Assembly: GCA_963930645.1 (NCBI GenBank)
Contig: OZ005656.1
Location: 189,321,079 to 189,385,078 of the forward strand
DNA length: 64,000 bases
Direction: 5' to 3'
DNA from: Salticus scenicus
Taxonomy: Eukaryota; Arthropoda; Arachnida; Araneae; Salticidae
Of the stretch, positions 22,355-33,100 are shown in pieces (positions within the stretch are counted from its first letter, which is position 1; the number at the start of each line of letters is the position of its first letter). The notes below the pieces were generated by a model. The model did no database searches. It had not been told where the DNA came from and saw nothing but the letters and a program-made list of their open reading frames with translations. Both the position numbers and the translations under genes were made by a program.

Positions 22355-22860
22355 CATTCAGCATAGAAGAAAGCATTAGATACGAAAATTTTTTCGACCT
22401 TCGTTTTCTTGACGATTTTATACGTTTTAAGATGTCCTGAACGCGTTTTAACATTTTTTTGGAATGATGTTTGCGTGTATGTGAAAAAGAGAGAGAGACA
22501 AAAAAAAAATTGTGCAGCTTCCAGAATTTCATAAAAAATTATATTTGATTGTACTTTGGCATTAATTAGCGTCTATTAACTTTCAGTAAATATGAATCAA
22601 TAGATAACGCTGCTATGCTTCATTTTTCCCGTTAACGGGAAGTTTATATCTCAGATTCTAGTGTATAATTGCATTACGAAAAATGATGCTATTGAATTTG
22701 GATGCATATCGTCCGAAAGGTAGCGCTGTGAAACTGAAATTTTCTCTGTTTACAAGAAGGAATATCTCCACTTCTGTAGTGTATAAATACATCAAACTTG
22801 ATTCGTGAGATCGCCATTGTGAAAAAGAATTTTCATTTAATTTGGGTGCATATCGACAGG
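22355..22860 (+). mobile_element. DINE/HINE-like element, family D copy 2
   Basis: The remnant hairpin arm ATAGAAGAAAGCATTAGATA is followed by the core TTATACGTTTTAAGATGTCC, a GTGTGTATGTG/GAGAGA tract, then tandem modules with GATAACGCTGCTATG and GTAGCGCTGTGAAACTG and phrases like 'TTTGGGTGCATATCG'. Same family as 19440-20315 but in the plus orientation. The 3' terminus is not clear. Confidence 0.5.
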
Positions 22861-23740
22861 CAACAGGTCACGATTAGGTCTAACTGGTGGCTGGGCAGAT
22901 ATTTCTTCAGGGATCCTTTACACTTAATTACATAAACCTAAAACCAAAATAGGTATTGAATTAAATTTTAAATTTAATTTGAGGGCCTAATTTGGTGTGA
23001 GGGTTTTGTGGCAGATGCCCCACACGCCTTCGTCAGGCCTTAGCAGTCGGGAGACGTTGGTATAAAGGCACCATGTACGATTTTTTCTATAGCTATATAT
23101 GAGCATCTATTACAGAAATTGCATTAAATTACATATGTAAAATACTTATTGTGAGAAACTAAATTGATTTAACGCATATTAACCGGTTGATGGCGCTGTT
23201 GTACAGAATGATATTAAAGAAAGTTTTGTGACATAACCAGAATATACTAGTTGAAATTACTAGAGGATAAGATTAAAGTTAAACTGATGAATGATGGGTT
23301 ATGTGAAACATTCTTTCAAACTTGTCAAAATCGTTACGTATCATCGACGATAAAAGCATATGTTTACAGATGATTCAGGAGCTTCCCGAATAGAGTTTTT
23401 ACTATGATATTATTTTTTACGTCGTTTTGTAGTTTAAAGATAAAATGATTTTTTTTTTTTCTTTTATCACTATCATGAATGATAAAAATGTATGTTTACA
23501 AGACGATTCATAAGCTTCAAGAATAAAGTTTTAATTATGATGCAACATTCTACATCATTTTATGATTAAAAGTTGTAACAAGATTTTATTTTTGATAGAA
23601 ATTAAAATTAAATAACTAATGGCATCTTTTATGGTTTAATGGTTAGAATAAATTGTGTGACTTTTGGGACACTGATTTAAAACGTTCTAAATAATGAACT
23701 AAAACTAAAACAAGTACAAACCAAGCAGCACAACGTCTAA
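22861..23740. repeat. Mostly unique segment with a local tandem duplication
   Basis: A block at 23345-23440 is repeated imperfectly at 23480-23575; each contains GATAAAANNNTATGTTTACA, ATTCANNAGCTTC and a final AGTTTAAAG or GATTAAAAG. The segment at 22900-23070 is less AT-rich and resembles nothing else in the window. No gene is recognised. Confidence 0.4.
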
Positions 23741-25392
23741 TCTATATATATAAAAGAACACTTCCTGAGTGAGTGAGTGAGGGGGTTATCTATCAACGCC
23801 CAGACCAAACCCCTGGACCTAGAAGCATGAAATTTTGTGACAATGTTCTTTCTATGACGTAGGCATCCACTAAGAAGCGATTTTACAAAATTCGCCCCCC
23901 AAGGGGGGGAGGAGGGGCAAAACGTGATTTCACAAAATCCTTCATATCTCAAACAAAAAAACAGATATCCGTAAAATTTTTGCTTTAAAATATAGCTAAT
24001 ACAAATGTCAAAAAACCAATTTCTGGAATTTTCAAAATTCGGTCCCCAAGGGGGGCGGGGGGGGGACAAAATGTGATTTCACATGCGTAAAACGTGATTT
24101 CGCATAATCCTATATATCTCAAACAAAAAAATAGATATGCGTGAAATTCTTGCTCTAAAATATAGCTAATGCAAATATCTAAAAACCAATTTCTGGAATT
24201 TTAGAAATTCAGCCCCTAGGTGGGGCAGCAAGGGGGGGGGAGGGGGCTAAGGGGCAAAAACAAATAGAAATACAGTCAGGGCGTTCAAAATTGATACAGA
24301 TAGGTTTTAGAGGCCTGCAAGTCGAATGAGGATATTTTCGATTATGTAAAATTATTAGGAGGGGCAGGAAGGGGGGAGGGGAGAGGGGGGGCAAAAAATA
24401 AAGAAAGAGTTAGATCGTTCAAAATTGATATATAGAGGTTTTCGATACCTACAAATCGATTTCGGATATTTTTGAATTTGTAAAATTATTAGGAGGGGCG
24501 GAAAGGGGGGGGGCATGGGGCAAAAACAAATAGAAATACAGTTATGCCGTTCAAAATTGGTACAGATAGGTTTTAGATGCCTGCAAGTCGAATGGGGATA
24601 TTTTCGAAAGTGTAAAGTTATTAGGAGGGCCGGGAAAGGGGGAGGGGAGAGGGGGGGGGCAAAAAAATAAAAATAGAGTTAGATCGTTCAAAATTGGTAT
24701 ACTTACGATACTTATTAAATTTTCGATACTTACAAATCGATTGCGGATATTTTTGAATTTTTAAAATTATTAGGGGGGGGGGCGGTAAGGGGGGGGGCTA
24801 TGGTCAAAAACAAATAGAAATACAGTTAGGCCGTTCAAAATTGGTACAGATAGGTTTTAGAGGCCTGCAAGTCGAATGGGGATATTTTCGAAAGTGTAAA
24901 GTTATTAGGAGGGCCGGGAAGGGGGGAGGGGCAGAGGCACAATAAAAAAGAAAATAGAGTTAGATCATTCAAAATTGGTACATAGAGGTTTCCAATACCT
25001 ACAAATCGATTGCGGATATTTTCGAATTTTTAAAATTATTGGGAGGGCGGGGGCAGTAGAGCGGCAAAAAAAATAAAAATAGAGATATGTCGTTCAAAAC
25101 TGGCGCATAGAGGTTTTTGATACTTACAAATCGATTGCGGATGTTTTCAAATTTGTAAAATTATTAGGATAAACAGGAGGGGGGGGCGAAGTGGGAAAAT
25201 AATAGAAATAAGGGTTAGAGCGTTTTGGGAATTTTTTCCGAAGGCAGTGAGAACCCGGTGCGACATTTTTTCTACTCAGATTTTGTTTCTCTTTTTTTTT
25301 TTTTCATGTGACAAAAATTAATGCAATTTTGAGAATTCATTATAGTGATTCATTTAAAGATAGGGACCAGCGAAGCGGGCGTTGCCTGCTAG
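23741..25392 (+). mobile_element. Non-autonomous Helitron (H3) filled with G-rich satellite
   Basis: It starts TCTATATATATAAAAGAACA after host A (23740) and ends GCGGGCGTTGCCTGCTAG before host T (25393). The A^TC...CTAG^T rule and 3' GC-rich end CCAGCGAAGCGGGCGTT support a Helitron. The first 130 bp hold GAGTGAGTGAGTGAGG and ATCTATCAACGCCCAGACCA, seen nowhere else in the window. The rest is mainly tandem repeats (23880-25200). There is no coding frame for Rep or helicase; the proline-rich frames on the minus strand are translations of G runs. Confidence 0.75.
23880..25200 (+). repeat. G-rich satellite with alternating monomers
   Basis: At 23880-24230 two to three units of about 170 bp carry CATATCTCAAACAAAAAAAC. 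From about 24230, seven monomers of about 135 bp follow (CGTTCAAAATTG at 24282, 24417, 24548, 24685, 24832, 24966 and 25091). Two types alternate: one with CAGATAGGTTTTAGANGCCT, the other with ATAGAGGTTTYNGATACYTA. This gives a higher-order dimer of about 270-280 bp. Each monomer contains G tracts of 5-10 bases, a composition prone to quadruplex formation. Confidence 0.75.
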
Positions 25393-25565
25393 TAGGGTAT
25401 ATGTCCACCAGATTGTCAGTCATGTACCCGGCAAGCGTCATGCGTAATCTTTATTTTATATAGCAAATATTTTAGAAAAAAGTTACACTATTAACAGTTT
25501 GCTGATCAAACGATCACATGTACCCTGCCTGTAATCCGCGTATTATATGATTCAGAAACTTTATT
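25393..25565. other. Short spacer
   Basis: No recognised repeat or gene between the Helitron end and family A. Confidence 0.3.
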
Positions 25566-27321
25566 GCTTTCTTCGATATATATAGTAAGAAGAAGGTATT
25601 GGATTCGAGAAATTTTTCAAACTCCAGTTTTCGATAGATTTGAAGTCCTGAACGTGGTTTGACTGTTTTTAGAAAATGTCTGTCTGTGTGTCTCCGTGTA
25701 TGTGTATCACAAATTTTGTGGGCGCTGTATCTCACGAACCAATGAACGAAATTTAACAAAACTTGGTATTTAGTTTGACTTTGATCTAAACTGGTGCTGA
25801 TTACATTTGGATATCAATTTCTCAACAGGTGGTGCTGTAATGCTATTTTTTTTTTCTAAATTTTTAACATGGCAATGTAGGACAAACTTTCGTATAAATG
25901 TACATAATGTGACTTATATTTCATGCATGATTGTAAAATTAATATGAATTTTTGATAAAAGTAGTAGTAAACTAAGAAAAAAAAATCTGGAGTGACTCCA
26001 CTCGACTTTCCGAACATTGAGTAACTAACAGTTTTGTAGATAAAATAAAGAAAGAGGTGTTGCTAAACAAACAAAAAAGAGAAAACCATAACAGAGTGTT
26101 TGAGTATTTTTCTCCATATATCACACGAGGTTTTATTTAACGCTACTGAACTTTGAGCCCTTAGATCATAAGGATAAAGAATTTTTCGTTGTGTCCCTGT
26201 AAAAATCTATAAATGCAAGATTCATCAAAATGCTTATAGTTAGTGCAACAGTGATTTATAATATTCATACAAATTTTCAGCTCAATTGAATAAGGCGTTT
26301 AGATGCTATCGCTGGTCTGATAGGCCATAAAGATAAAGAATTTTTCTTTGTGTCCCTGTAAAAAAACTGTAAGTGCTAGATTCACCAAAATCTATACAGT
26401 TGGTTCAAATGTGATTTATAACATGTGTAAAAATTCTTTGCTGAGATTAATAAGGCGTTTAGACGCTATCACACTTTTAAAAATTTGGCAAAGAATTTTT
26501 CTTTGTGTCCCTGTAAAAAAACTATAAGTGCTAGATTCTCCAAAATCTATACAGATTGAGTATCTGTAACCTATAATATGTGTATAAAGTTTTTGCTCAA
26601 TTGAATAAGGCGTTTAGATGCTATCGCACTTTTAAGATTTTGGTCCCTTGGCCATAATGATAAAGAATTTTTCTTTGTGTCCCTGTAAAAAAACTATAAG
26701 TGCTACATTCACCAAAATCTATAGGGTTCGTACTATGGTGACTTACAATATACGTACCAACTTTCAGCTTATTCGAACAAAGCGTTTAGACGCTAGCGTG
26801 TTCACTCACAGACTTACACACATACATACACACATACATACACACACACATACATACATCATCGTAAAAATAGTGAAAACGGACTCGTTGGACCTCGAAA
26901 CGTATAGAAACATCAAAATCTCGAATTCGGATTTTTGACATGATTACAATACTTTCCTCACTATAGTGTTCGGAAAGTAAAAATATGTAAGCAAGTCAAA
27001 AGATCGTTCCTCCCTGGGGGTATAAAGTTTCAATATGGGTTACCTTTCGAAAGAACTCGTCAATACCTTTAAAATGAATGGTTGAACCGTTACCGATTTC
27101 TTTCATTTTAAACTAGTAAAAAAAAATCGCATTTCTTCCTTTGGTGACACAAAATTGACTGTCTTTTTCGGCATTTTTTTTTATATTTCTGCGAGATAAA
27201 AATTGTCTGTATTCATCATGGAAAATAATTTTAATAAATTATAATTAAAAAATTATTTGTACTGCGTGAATTTATATAAGATTATACAGAAGAAAGTCTT
27301 GTAGTGGCCACAACATACTAA
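25566..27321 (+). mobile_element. DINE/HINE-like element, family A, split by a family B insertion
   Basis: The left part (25566-25986) has the 5' hairpin, GTATTGGATTCG, the GTCTGTCTGTGTG tract and GCTGTATCTCACGAACCAAT. The right part (26979-27321) has TTACCTTTCGAAAGAACTCG, GAATGGTTGAACC and the end GAAGAAAGTCTTGTAGTGGC plus CACAACATACTAA. Joined, the parts are collinear with the copies at 51194-51899 and 59201-59961. The family B element at 25987-26978 lies in the A-rich stretch between them. Confidence 0.7.
25987..26978 (-). mobile_element. DINE/HINE-like element, family B copy 2 (nested)
   Basis: On the minus strand it starts ACTTTCCGAACACTATAGTG, folding back to GAGGAAAGTATTG. It continues with the core TATACGTTTCGAGGTCCAAC, an ATGTATGTGTG microsatellite and about five tandem units with TTTACAGGGACACAAAGAAA. 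The end is TTCGGAAAGTCGAGTGGAGT plus CACTCCAG, containing the stem-loop GAGTG...CACTC. At 992 bp it exceeds copy 1 (639 bp) because it has more internal units. Confidence 0.75.
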
Positions 27322-27849
27322 CTTTTCTTGTAATGCGGATTACACAGCGCTGAGAATTATCTGTTGATTTTTTTCTCCGTAGCACTCTGAAAATGTCAAT
27401 GAACGCAAATAGCATTGTTTTCATAGAAAAAAAAATGTAATATTTATAGAAACTGGAATGATGCTGCATTTTCGATATTTTAGTTTAGCAGATTCCTCCA
27501 TCATTGCAAATAATAAACACCTTCGCATACAGTATTCTTTTTCTTCGTTTTCATATGGCTTGCAAAACAATGTTAAAACGAAGAAAAAAAAAGAACCTCT
27601 GTAATTTCAAAAATTATGAACGTAACATCAGTATACTTTGTTTAATTATAACGCTTTAGTAAATGATTTTAATATATTCAATATTTTACACAACTTTTGA
27701 CCTTATTCTTAATATTCTGTAATTAAATGCCGTAGCTCCAAATTTTCAATATTTTATATGCGTTATTAATTTATTATTATTATTATTATTCAATATATGA
27801 AATAATTATAGCAGGTATTATTATTACCCTATAAAATTGATTTATTATC
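27322..27849. other. AT-rich segment with a small inverted repeat
   Basis: CTTTTTCTTCGTTTT near 27538 is answered by AAAACGAAGAAAAA near 27575. An ATT simple repeat lies at 27771-27790. No gene recognised. Confidence 0.35.
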
Positions 27850-28290
27850 ATGTTTATATTAACTCGCTCTCTTGTTTGTTTGTTTGCCCAGTACAAATCT
27901 TGCAATCGATTTTTAACTAACTTCCCGACTAGCTAGACATTTGAAACTTTTAGAATACCTCAGAACACAATGACAACGCAATACCTTGAAGCCCGATTTT
28001 CGAATTTTTGATTAGTTTTCTTTAATTAATTAAAATATGAAAATAATAACCTCCTAATAGCTTTAAAATTAGCCATTTAAATATTAGCTATAATTTAATT
28101 GTTGCCAAACAAAATTTACAAGTTTATTTTCTTTCGACATAAAAATAAATACATTTAATTAAACGTGAACATTAAAAAATTATAAAAAGTTAAATTATGC
28201 ATCTCGCAAAAATTGACGTCATTATCACTTTAAAAATTTTATACACATTTATAAAATGCTAAGTTCTATAGCTATACTTCAACATAAACT
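27850..28290 (+). repeat. Interspersed repeat, family H copy 2
   Basis: Collinear with 3320-3760: CTCGCTCTCTTG start, TTTCGAATTTTTGATTAGTT, TTAATTAAAATATGAAAATA, TTAGCCATTTAAAT, TTGTTGCCAAAC and TTGACGTCATTATCACTTTA. This copy lacks the tRNA-like segment and the long A/T runs of copy 1. Confidence 0.5.
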
Positions 28291-28632
28291 TTAAAAATAT
28301 GGTATATATAAAAAGTTTTTTTTAATCTTATAATTCTTATAATTCCTTTTTTTTTTTTTTTTTTTTGCACAAGTTCGTATTTCTAAATGGTATTAGTTAC
28401 TTTACAGAGCCAGAAGAAAAAGAGATTACATTCCTGCGGACCATAAGAGTTTTCTTTAAGCGAGAATTTTCACTGAGAGGCTAAAATATATTTAAAAGAA
28501 AGGAAGGAAGAAAAGAAAAAGAAAAACAGTTAATTCCCATTAGTGAATTACAAGCAGGAAATTAGGGTAATTTTGAATTTTATGTTTTTCTTTCTAACCT
28601 ATCCCGCAAAACAAATGTTGAATAAATTCCTC

Positions 28633-28971
28633 AAAAGCGCGATATATATTTCAACCGATTCCCAGAGCGTCCTTGACATCATGTGGGAAGTCAATCCTGT
28701 GGTAACTGCCTTCCTAACAGGCCATGGCCCTTTCACGGAGTACCTTTTTCGATTTCGTTGCAAACGGTCACCATTGTGTCCCTGTGGTAAAGAGGGAATC
28801 CCTACACATTCCTATTACTTCTGCCAATTAACCTCTCCATGGCACCTACGAAACCCTCAACCAAGACCCAATAAACGGTTAGAGAATACATTAACACACC
28901 CTTTACGTAGGCAAAAATTGTCAAAAATCTATGATTTACTGCAAGAAATCTCAAACTCCACTAATTAATTG
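28633..28971 (+). pseudogene. 3' end of a non-LTR retrotransposon (LINE) reading frame
   Basis: The open frame starting at 28543 carries ISTDSQSVLDIM (residues 36-47), a recognisable RNase H segment ('SDSQSAL'). It is followed by VTAFLTGHGPFTEYLFRF (54-71) and a zinc knuckle C79-x-C81-x7-H89-x4-C94. This order is typical of the pol C-terminus of R1/Jockey/I-type elements. The rest of RNase H between the DSQS motif and LTGHG is missing (internal deletion), and reverse transcriptase and endonuclease are absent. After the stop at 28966-28968 a weak 3' UTR may extend to about 29270. It is a 5'-truncated dead copy. Confidence 0.75.
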
Positions 28972-29329
28972 ATCATATTATCAAGAACAGTCTTAAATAA
29001 ATAACTTAATAATTTTTTTTAGCGAATGCTTTTCTCTTTCAAACTTCCACTCAGTGTAATGTTCAAGCTAATCATATTAACTCTTTCCTCCAATACACCA
29101 TCCACCATCATGACAACAAATTCTTAAAGTAAAATAATTCAACATGGTCGTCTGTCTGAATGACTCTGCTATACGCTTAACATCAAGGCACTGCGCCCAT
29201 TGTCGCGAGGGGCCTTTTGTTTCATTAAAATCCAATTCCTTGGTGATATACTAATCCTGTAATAAATAAAAATTAAGTAAATTTAAAATAAAGTTTCAGT
29301 AATTACTTAAAACAATGTAATTCTTTTAG

Positions 29330-29477
29330 TTTTATATCATATTTTATGCTGTCAGCCAGCGGTGGTTGACGCGGCTTTATATCATATTTGGCACGGTCAG
29401 CCACCAGTGGTTGACGCGGCCTAAACGGGAAGTTCAGTGTCAGCCACCGATGGCTGACATGGCACTCAACGTGTTAA
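29330..29477. mobile_element. Solitary piggyBac-like terminal end with palindromic repeats
   Basis: The sequence ends GGCACTCAACGTG then TTAA (29474-29477). Its inverse, TTAACACGTTGAGTGCC, has the form of a piggyBac-family terminus at its TTAA target. Inside are three 20-bp near-palindromes of the form GTCAGCCANCNGTGGYTGAC at 29351-29370, 29396-29414 and 29439-29458. Subterminal repeats of this kind fit transposase-binding sites. No matching left end is found, so this is a lone end or deletion remnant. Confidence 0.5.
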
Positions 29478-29647
29478 ACAGTAAAGTTATAATAAAGAAA
29501 CAGCAATACGAACTGCCAAAAAGAAATGACTGTCTTACAACTGGTCTTTGTCGAGTGGCTAACATTTGAGGCTAACATGTCGAGTTTGCTACATTTTTAT
29601 CCAGCAGAATTTGTACTTTTTAAAAAAATGTTTATGCAATAAACAAC

Positions 29648-29775
29648 GAGGGAGGCTAAACCTTTAGAGACGGGCTCTTTCAAATTCCAACTGCCGTCAG
29701 AGCCCCTGTCTGAAGGTTAAAAGCGCTAAAAACTGCTGCATAGTGGTGAGCGGCCTCCTTCCGTCTTTCAAATCT
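29648..29775. repeat. Imperfect hairpin region
   Basis: AACCTTTAGAGACGGGCTCT (from about 29659) is matched in inverse by AGAGCCCCTGTCTGAAGGTT (from about 29699). Outer GAGGGAGGC and GCGGCCTCC pair more weakly. It is GC-richer than the surroundings. It may be a MITE or structured RNA; no other copy is in the window. Confidence 0.3.
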
Positions 29776-30049
29776 TTCAAATGTTGAATAAACACTATGC
29801 ACTATTTGTTTTGTCTACTTGCAGTCCTTTGATGCTGGTTGCTTTTCTTTTTTTCAACCGCTACAGGAAGTTGGCGCTGATTTTTGTATTACGTCGTGCC
29901 GCTAATCTTATGCTCGCTTTGATACTAAATTATTCAAAATTTTTATAAAAGTCTAGAAGCGTGTTTCACAAATTAAAAATAACTAGTATCGCCCAATGCA
30001 TGTGCTATAGAAAGCTGACGGAAAAAAGAAAGAAAGAAAGAATCGAATA

Positions 30050-30622
30050 CGTTGGGAGTCATTGCAAAACTATTTCTTCCATATAACAGCGTCACATACA
30101 GTTTAACATGCACAGAAACTTAATTACAGCTTCTCACAACAAAAATTTTACATATGAAGTTTGGCACATTTTTAATCAACAAATGCTGAGACGTAGCTCT
30201 GTGGAAAGTCACAGATGTGAATAAAAGCTGCGCCACCTATCTGCTGATATACATCCAAATTAAGTCAAATTCGTTTCCATAATGGCATCTTATGTATCAA
30301 GCTTGGTGCCTTCTTATACTTAAGAAGTTGAGATTTAGCTTTTCTCTATACAAGGTGAATTTCAGAATAGTAGCGCCCCCTACTGGTCGATTTGCACCAA
30401 AAGTTTACAGGCATTAACTTATGTCGCGGTGCATCTAAATATAAATCTATATGAAGTTCTGTACATTAGTTTTTGATCTAGAGCTGCTACAATTGTTTAT
30501 CTCACTCACAAAGATAGACATTTTCTAAAAATGGTCAAATCGTGCTCACCTCTCTAAATCGGCACTCGAAATTTTTTACTTTCTTCTATTGCCAATATTA
30601 TCTTCTGTTGAATAAAGTAAAA
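30050..30622 (-). mobile_element. DINE/HINE-like element, family D copy 3
   Basis: The minus-strand 5' end lies near 30622 (ACTTTATTCAACAGAAGATA). The tandem modules GCGCCACCTATCTGCTGATA, ATCCAAATTAAGTCAAATTC and GTAGCGCCCCCTACTGGTCG match family D copy 1. Diverged and non-coding. Confidence 0.5.
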
Positions 30623-30912
30623 ACCTTTCACTGATTAAAGATGAGAAAGTGTATAATTTCGAATTGCTCTCAACGTTTGCTTTCACAAAAAGAAAAAAAA
30701 AAACACATTTAGGTACATTTAGAACAGCTGCGCTGTGTTTGAAGAATGTTATCGCCCCCGTGTGTTTATGATGTAGAAAGCGAACAGATGATAGAACTTT
30801 ATCAACTTCTTTGATTATATCACAGCTAAATGATCAACAAATATGCTTGCTGAAGAAACTACAGGCTAATAATATAATTTAACTTTATAATACATGAAAA
30901 TATCGTTGTTCG

Positions 30913-30915
<3 letters not shown>

Positions 30916-30949
<34 letters not shown>

Positions 30950-30962
30950 GTTGTTGTTGTTT
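30916..30962. repeat. (ATT)n microsatellite followed by (GTT)n
   Basis: About eleven ATT units run into four GTT units. A short open frame crossing it encodes only poly-isoleucine and is not a gene. Confidence 0.9.
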
Positions 30963-30964
30963 TA

Positions 30965-31312
30965 TTTCGCTCAATGTAAACTTTCAATACGGGTATCTTT
31001 CGAAAGATCTCGCCAATATCTTTGAAAGCGAATGGTTGAACCATAGATCTGTGATAATTTAAAACAAAGTTATCGATTCTTTTTTATTTTTTAACAAAAA
31101 AAAAAAAAAAAAAAAAGTTTTTCTTCTAATGTTGGCACAAAATTGACTTTCTTTCGACATTTAGTGCTATAATTCTGCCAGATAAAAATCGTCTGCATTT
31201 ATCATGGAAAATAATTTTCATAAATAATAATTTAATAAATAATTTGTACTGTATGAATTTGTGTAAAATTATATAGAAGAAAATTTTGTAGTAGCCACAT
31301 CATACTAGTTGG
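30965..31312 (+). mobile_element. Family A element, 3' portion only
   Basis: ATACGGGTATCTTTCGAAAG, GAATGGTTGAACCATAGATC, AGTTATCGATTC, TCGTCTGCATTTATCATGGA and the end AGAAGAAAATTTTGTAGTAG plus CCACATCATACTAG match the second half of family A. The 5' hairpin and microsatellite are missing. Confidence 0.6.
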
Positions 31313-32221
31313 CGTTGTAATAAGATTAGGCAAATCATCTATGTTATCCCCTCCCCCTCCTGACTCTTTCCGTCTTTTCCTACCAGTGCATTAAACATAA
31401 TAATTATTTATTTATTTATTTATTTATTTATACTCACTTGTAAGTGGGTCATAAAAGCAAATAAATAACAAAAATTGCGGGACAAATTTGCATTAATTTT
31501 TTAACCGCATCGCGCAGGTCTACCCCTCAATGTAACCTTTAGAATGAAGAGATTAGATGATATGCATTATCTCTTTCCATAGTAATTTGAAGCAACATGA
31601 CTCACAACATAAATTTAATAACACTTACGTAAATATTTATACTTTTAACATTTAAAAATTTATAGTGAAAAATATTTGACTTCCAATGCCTTTTCCAATG
31701 CCTTTTTGTTTTACTTTTTCACATGCTGTCAAAATATTTGGAAGAGTGTATTTTTTAAAAGTAAATTTTAATATATTTTAAATTTTAATTTATTTTACAA
31801 TGAAGTTTCGTTTATTCGACATATATACTAGACTTTTTATGTAATATTTAATTTTTTGAAAGGTCTGTATGGTAATGGAACGGTATTTTGTACAACAGAG
31901 TTTTAATTCAGTGTCTTATAAAACATAAATCTTATAATACCGAGTCACGGGTCAAAAGCTGTGGATTCGCGTCGAGTTGTGGACTGAAAGTCGTTTTGCT
32001 GGTCGGGTGCGGATCAGGTTTACCCCACTTTCACAGGACTCGACTGGTACTATCAACATTTTTTTAAACTTTTTTTGAAAAGTGTTAAAATATGAAACTA
32101 AAACTATTCTTGATCTATTGATTACCTACTTAAAAAAAAAAAAAAAGCCATTATTTTGGAATGTTTTTGTGGGAAGAGATAGAAAAAATTTAAGATTGAA
32201 AAATACACAGTTCTCTATATA
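31313..32221. other. AT-rich segment, nothing recognised
   Basis: Contains a (TTTA)n tract at 31402-31428 and a small GC-richer patch near 31950-32050. No repeat family or coding domain seen. Confidence 0.35.
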
Positions 32222-32887
32222 TTAACCCTTTCAGGGGCGGTGGCTAGAGGGTCTATCCACCTACTTTAGAAATTTTTCTCTAGATGTGCAGTGGCTACTT
32301 TTTCTATCCACTTTTATGAAAAGTTAATGTGTACTTCTAAAATTGAAATAGAGATGGCAGCACTACAGTAACTTTAAGCAGGATGTGCCTGTGACTTTTT
32401 TAAATGGACAAGTTGCGTGAAAATATTTTGAAGTTTCTTTTATATATTTTTATGAAAAATAATTTTTTATTCAAAAGTATTTGGTAGTGTAAATATACTG
32501 TAATGCACATTTTAAATAGAACAGATTTACACATTATCTTAGATCATTAATTTTAGTTTGATTTTTAGGAGCATCTTTTAGGTGGATAGACGCTCTAGCC
32601 ACCGCGCATATATGTCAGGGGAGATACCATAAGACAGGCTCTGCTGGGGAAAATAATCTCAATTTCTTTTCCTTTGAGATAAACAAAGAGGGTCTTTTGG
32701 GGTTAGTAAACTGTGATAAATTATAAACAGTAAGGGATAGCAGAATGTAAATACAGATGTAAACAAGCGTGGGAGAGTTCTTACAAAAAAGCTATTCAGT
32801 ATTTCTGTTTACAGTATAGAGAGAGGCTGCATTTTTCTATTGCTCTTATATCGTGATTCTTAAAAATAAATTTTTATTTCCATAGCT

Positions 32888-33026
32888 CAGGGATGGAACA
32901 CGGGCGCAGAATTCATACCGGAATCTGTTTAAGAAATTTCCATACCTATAATATCGTTGATTTAAGAGGTAGCCAATTTTCTTACATTTATAGTGGTATG
33001 AATTCTGCGCCCGTGTTCCATCCCTG
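32888..33026. mobile_element. 139-bp hairpin MITE inside the piggyBac leader
   Basis: Near-perfect inverted arms of about 32 bp start CAGGGATGGAACACGGGCGC and run on through AGAATTCATACC. The hexamer ATAGCT occurs at 32882-32887 and 33027-33032 as a probable target duplication. The right end is 74 bp upstream of the transposase ATG at 33101, so it lies in the element's 5' leader and may contribute promoter or RNA structure. CAGGG termini recall hAT MITEs, though 8 bp would be expected for that class. Confidence 0.75.
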
Positions 33027-33100
33027 ATAGCTTTTAAATTTAGTTAATTTCTCTAAATAATCTTAAATTAAATTTATATATCTTAATTTTTATCACAATA

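Noticed and set aside
22212..22532. 106-codon Lys/Arg-rich open frame on the minus strand
   Set aside because: It overlaps the start of a family D element and a GAGAGA tract; composition explains the basic residues.
23737..24394. Proline-rich open frames on the minus strand
   Set aside because: They translate the C strand of the G-rich satellite inside Helitron H3.
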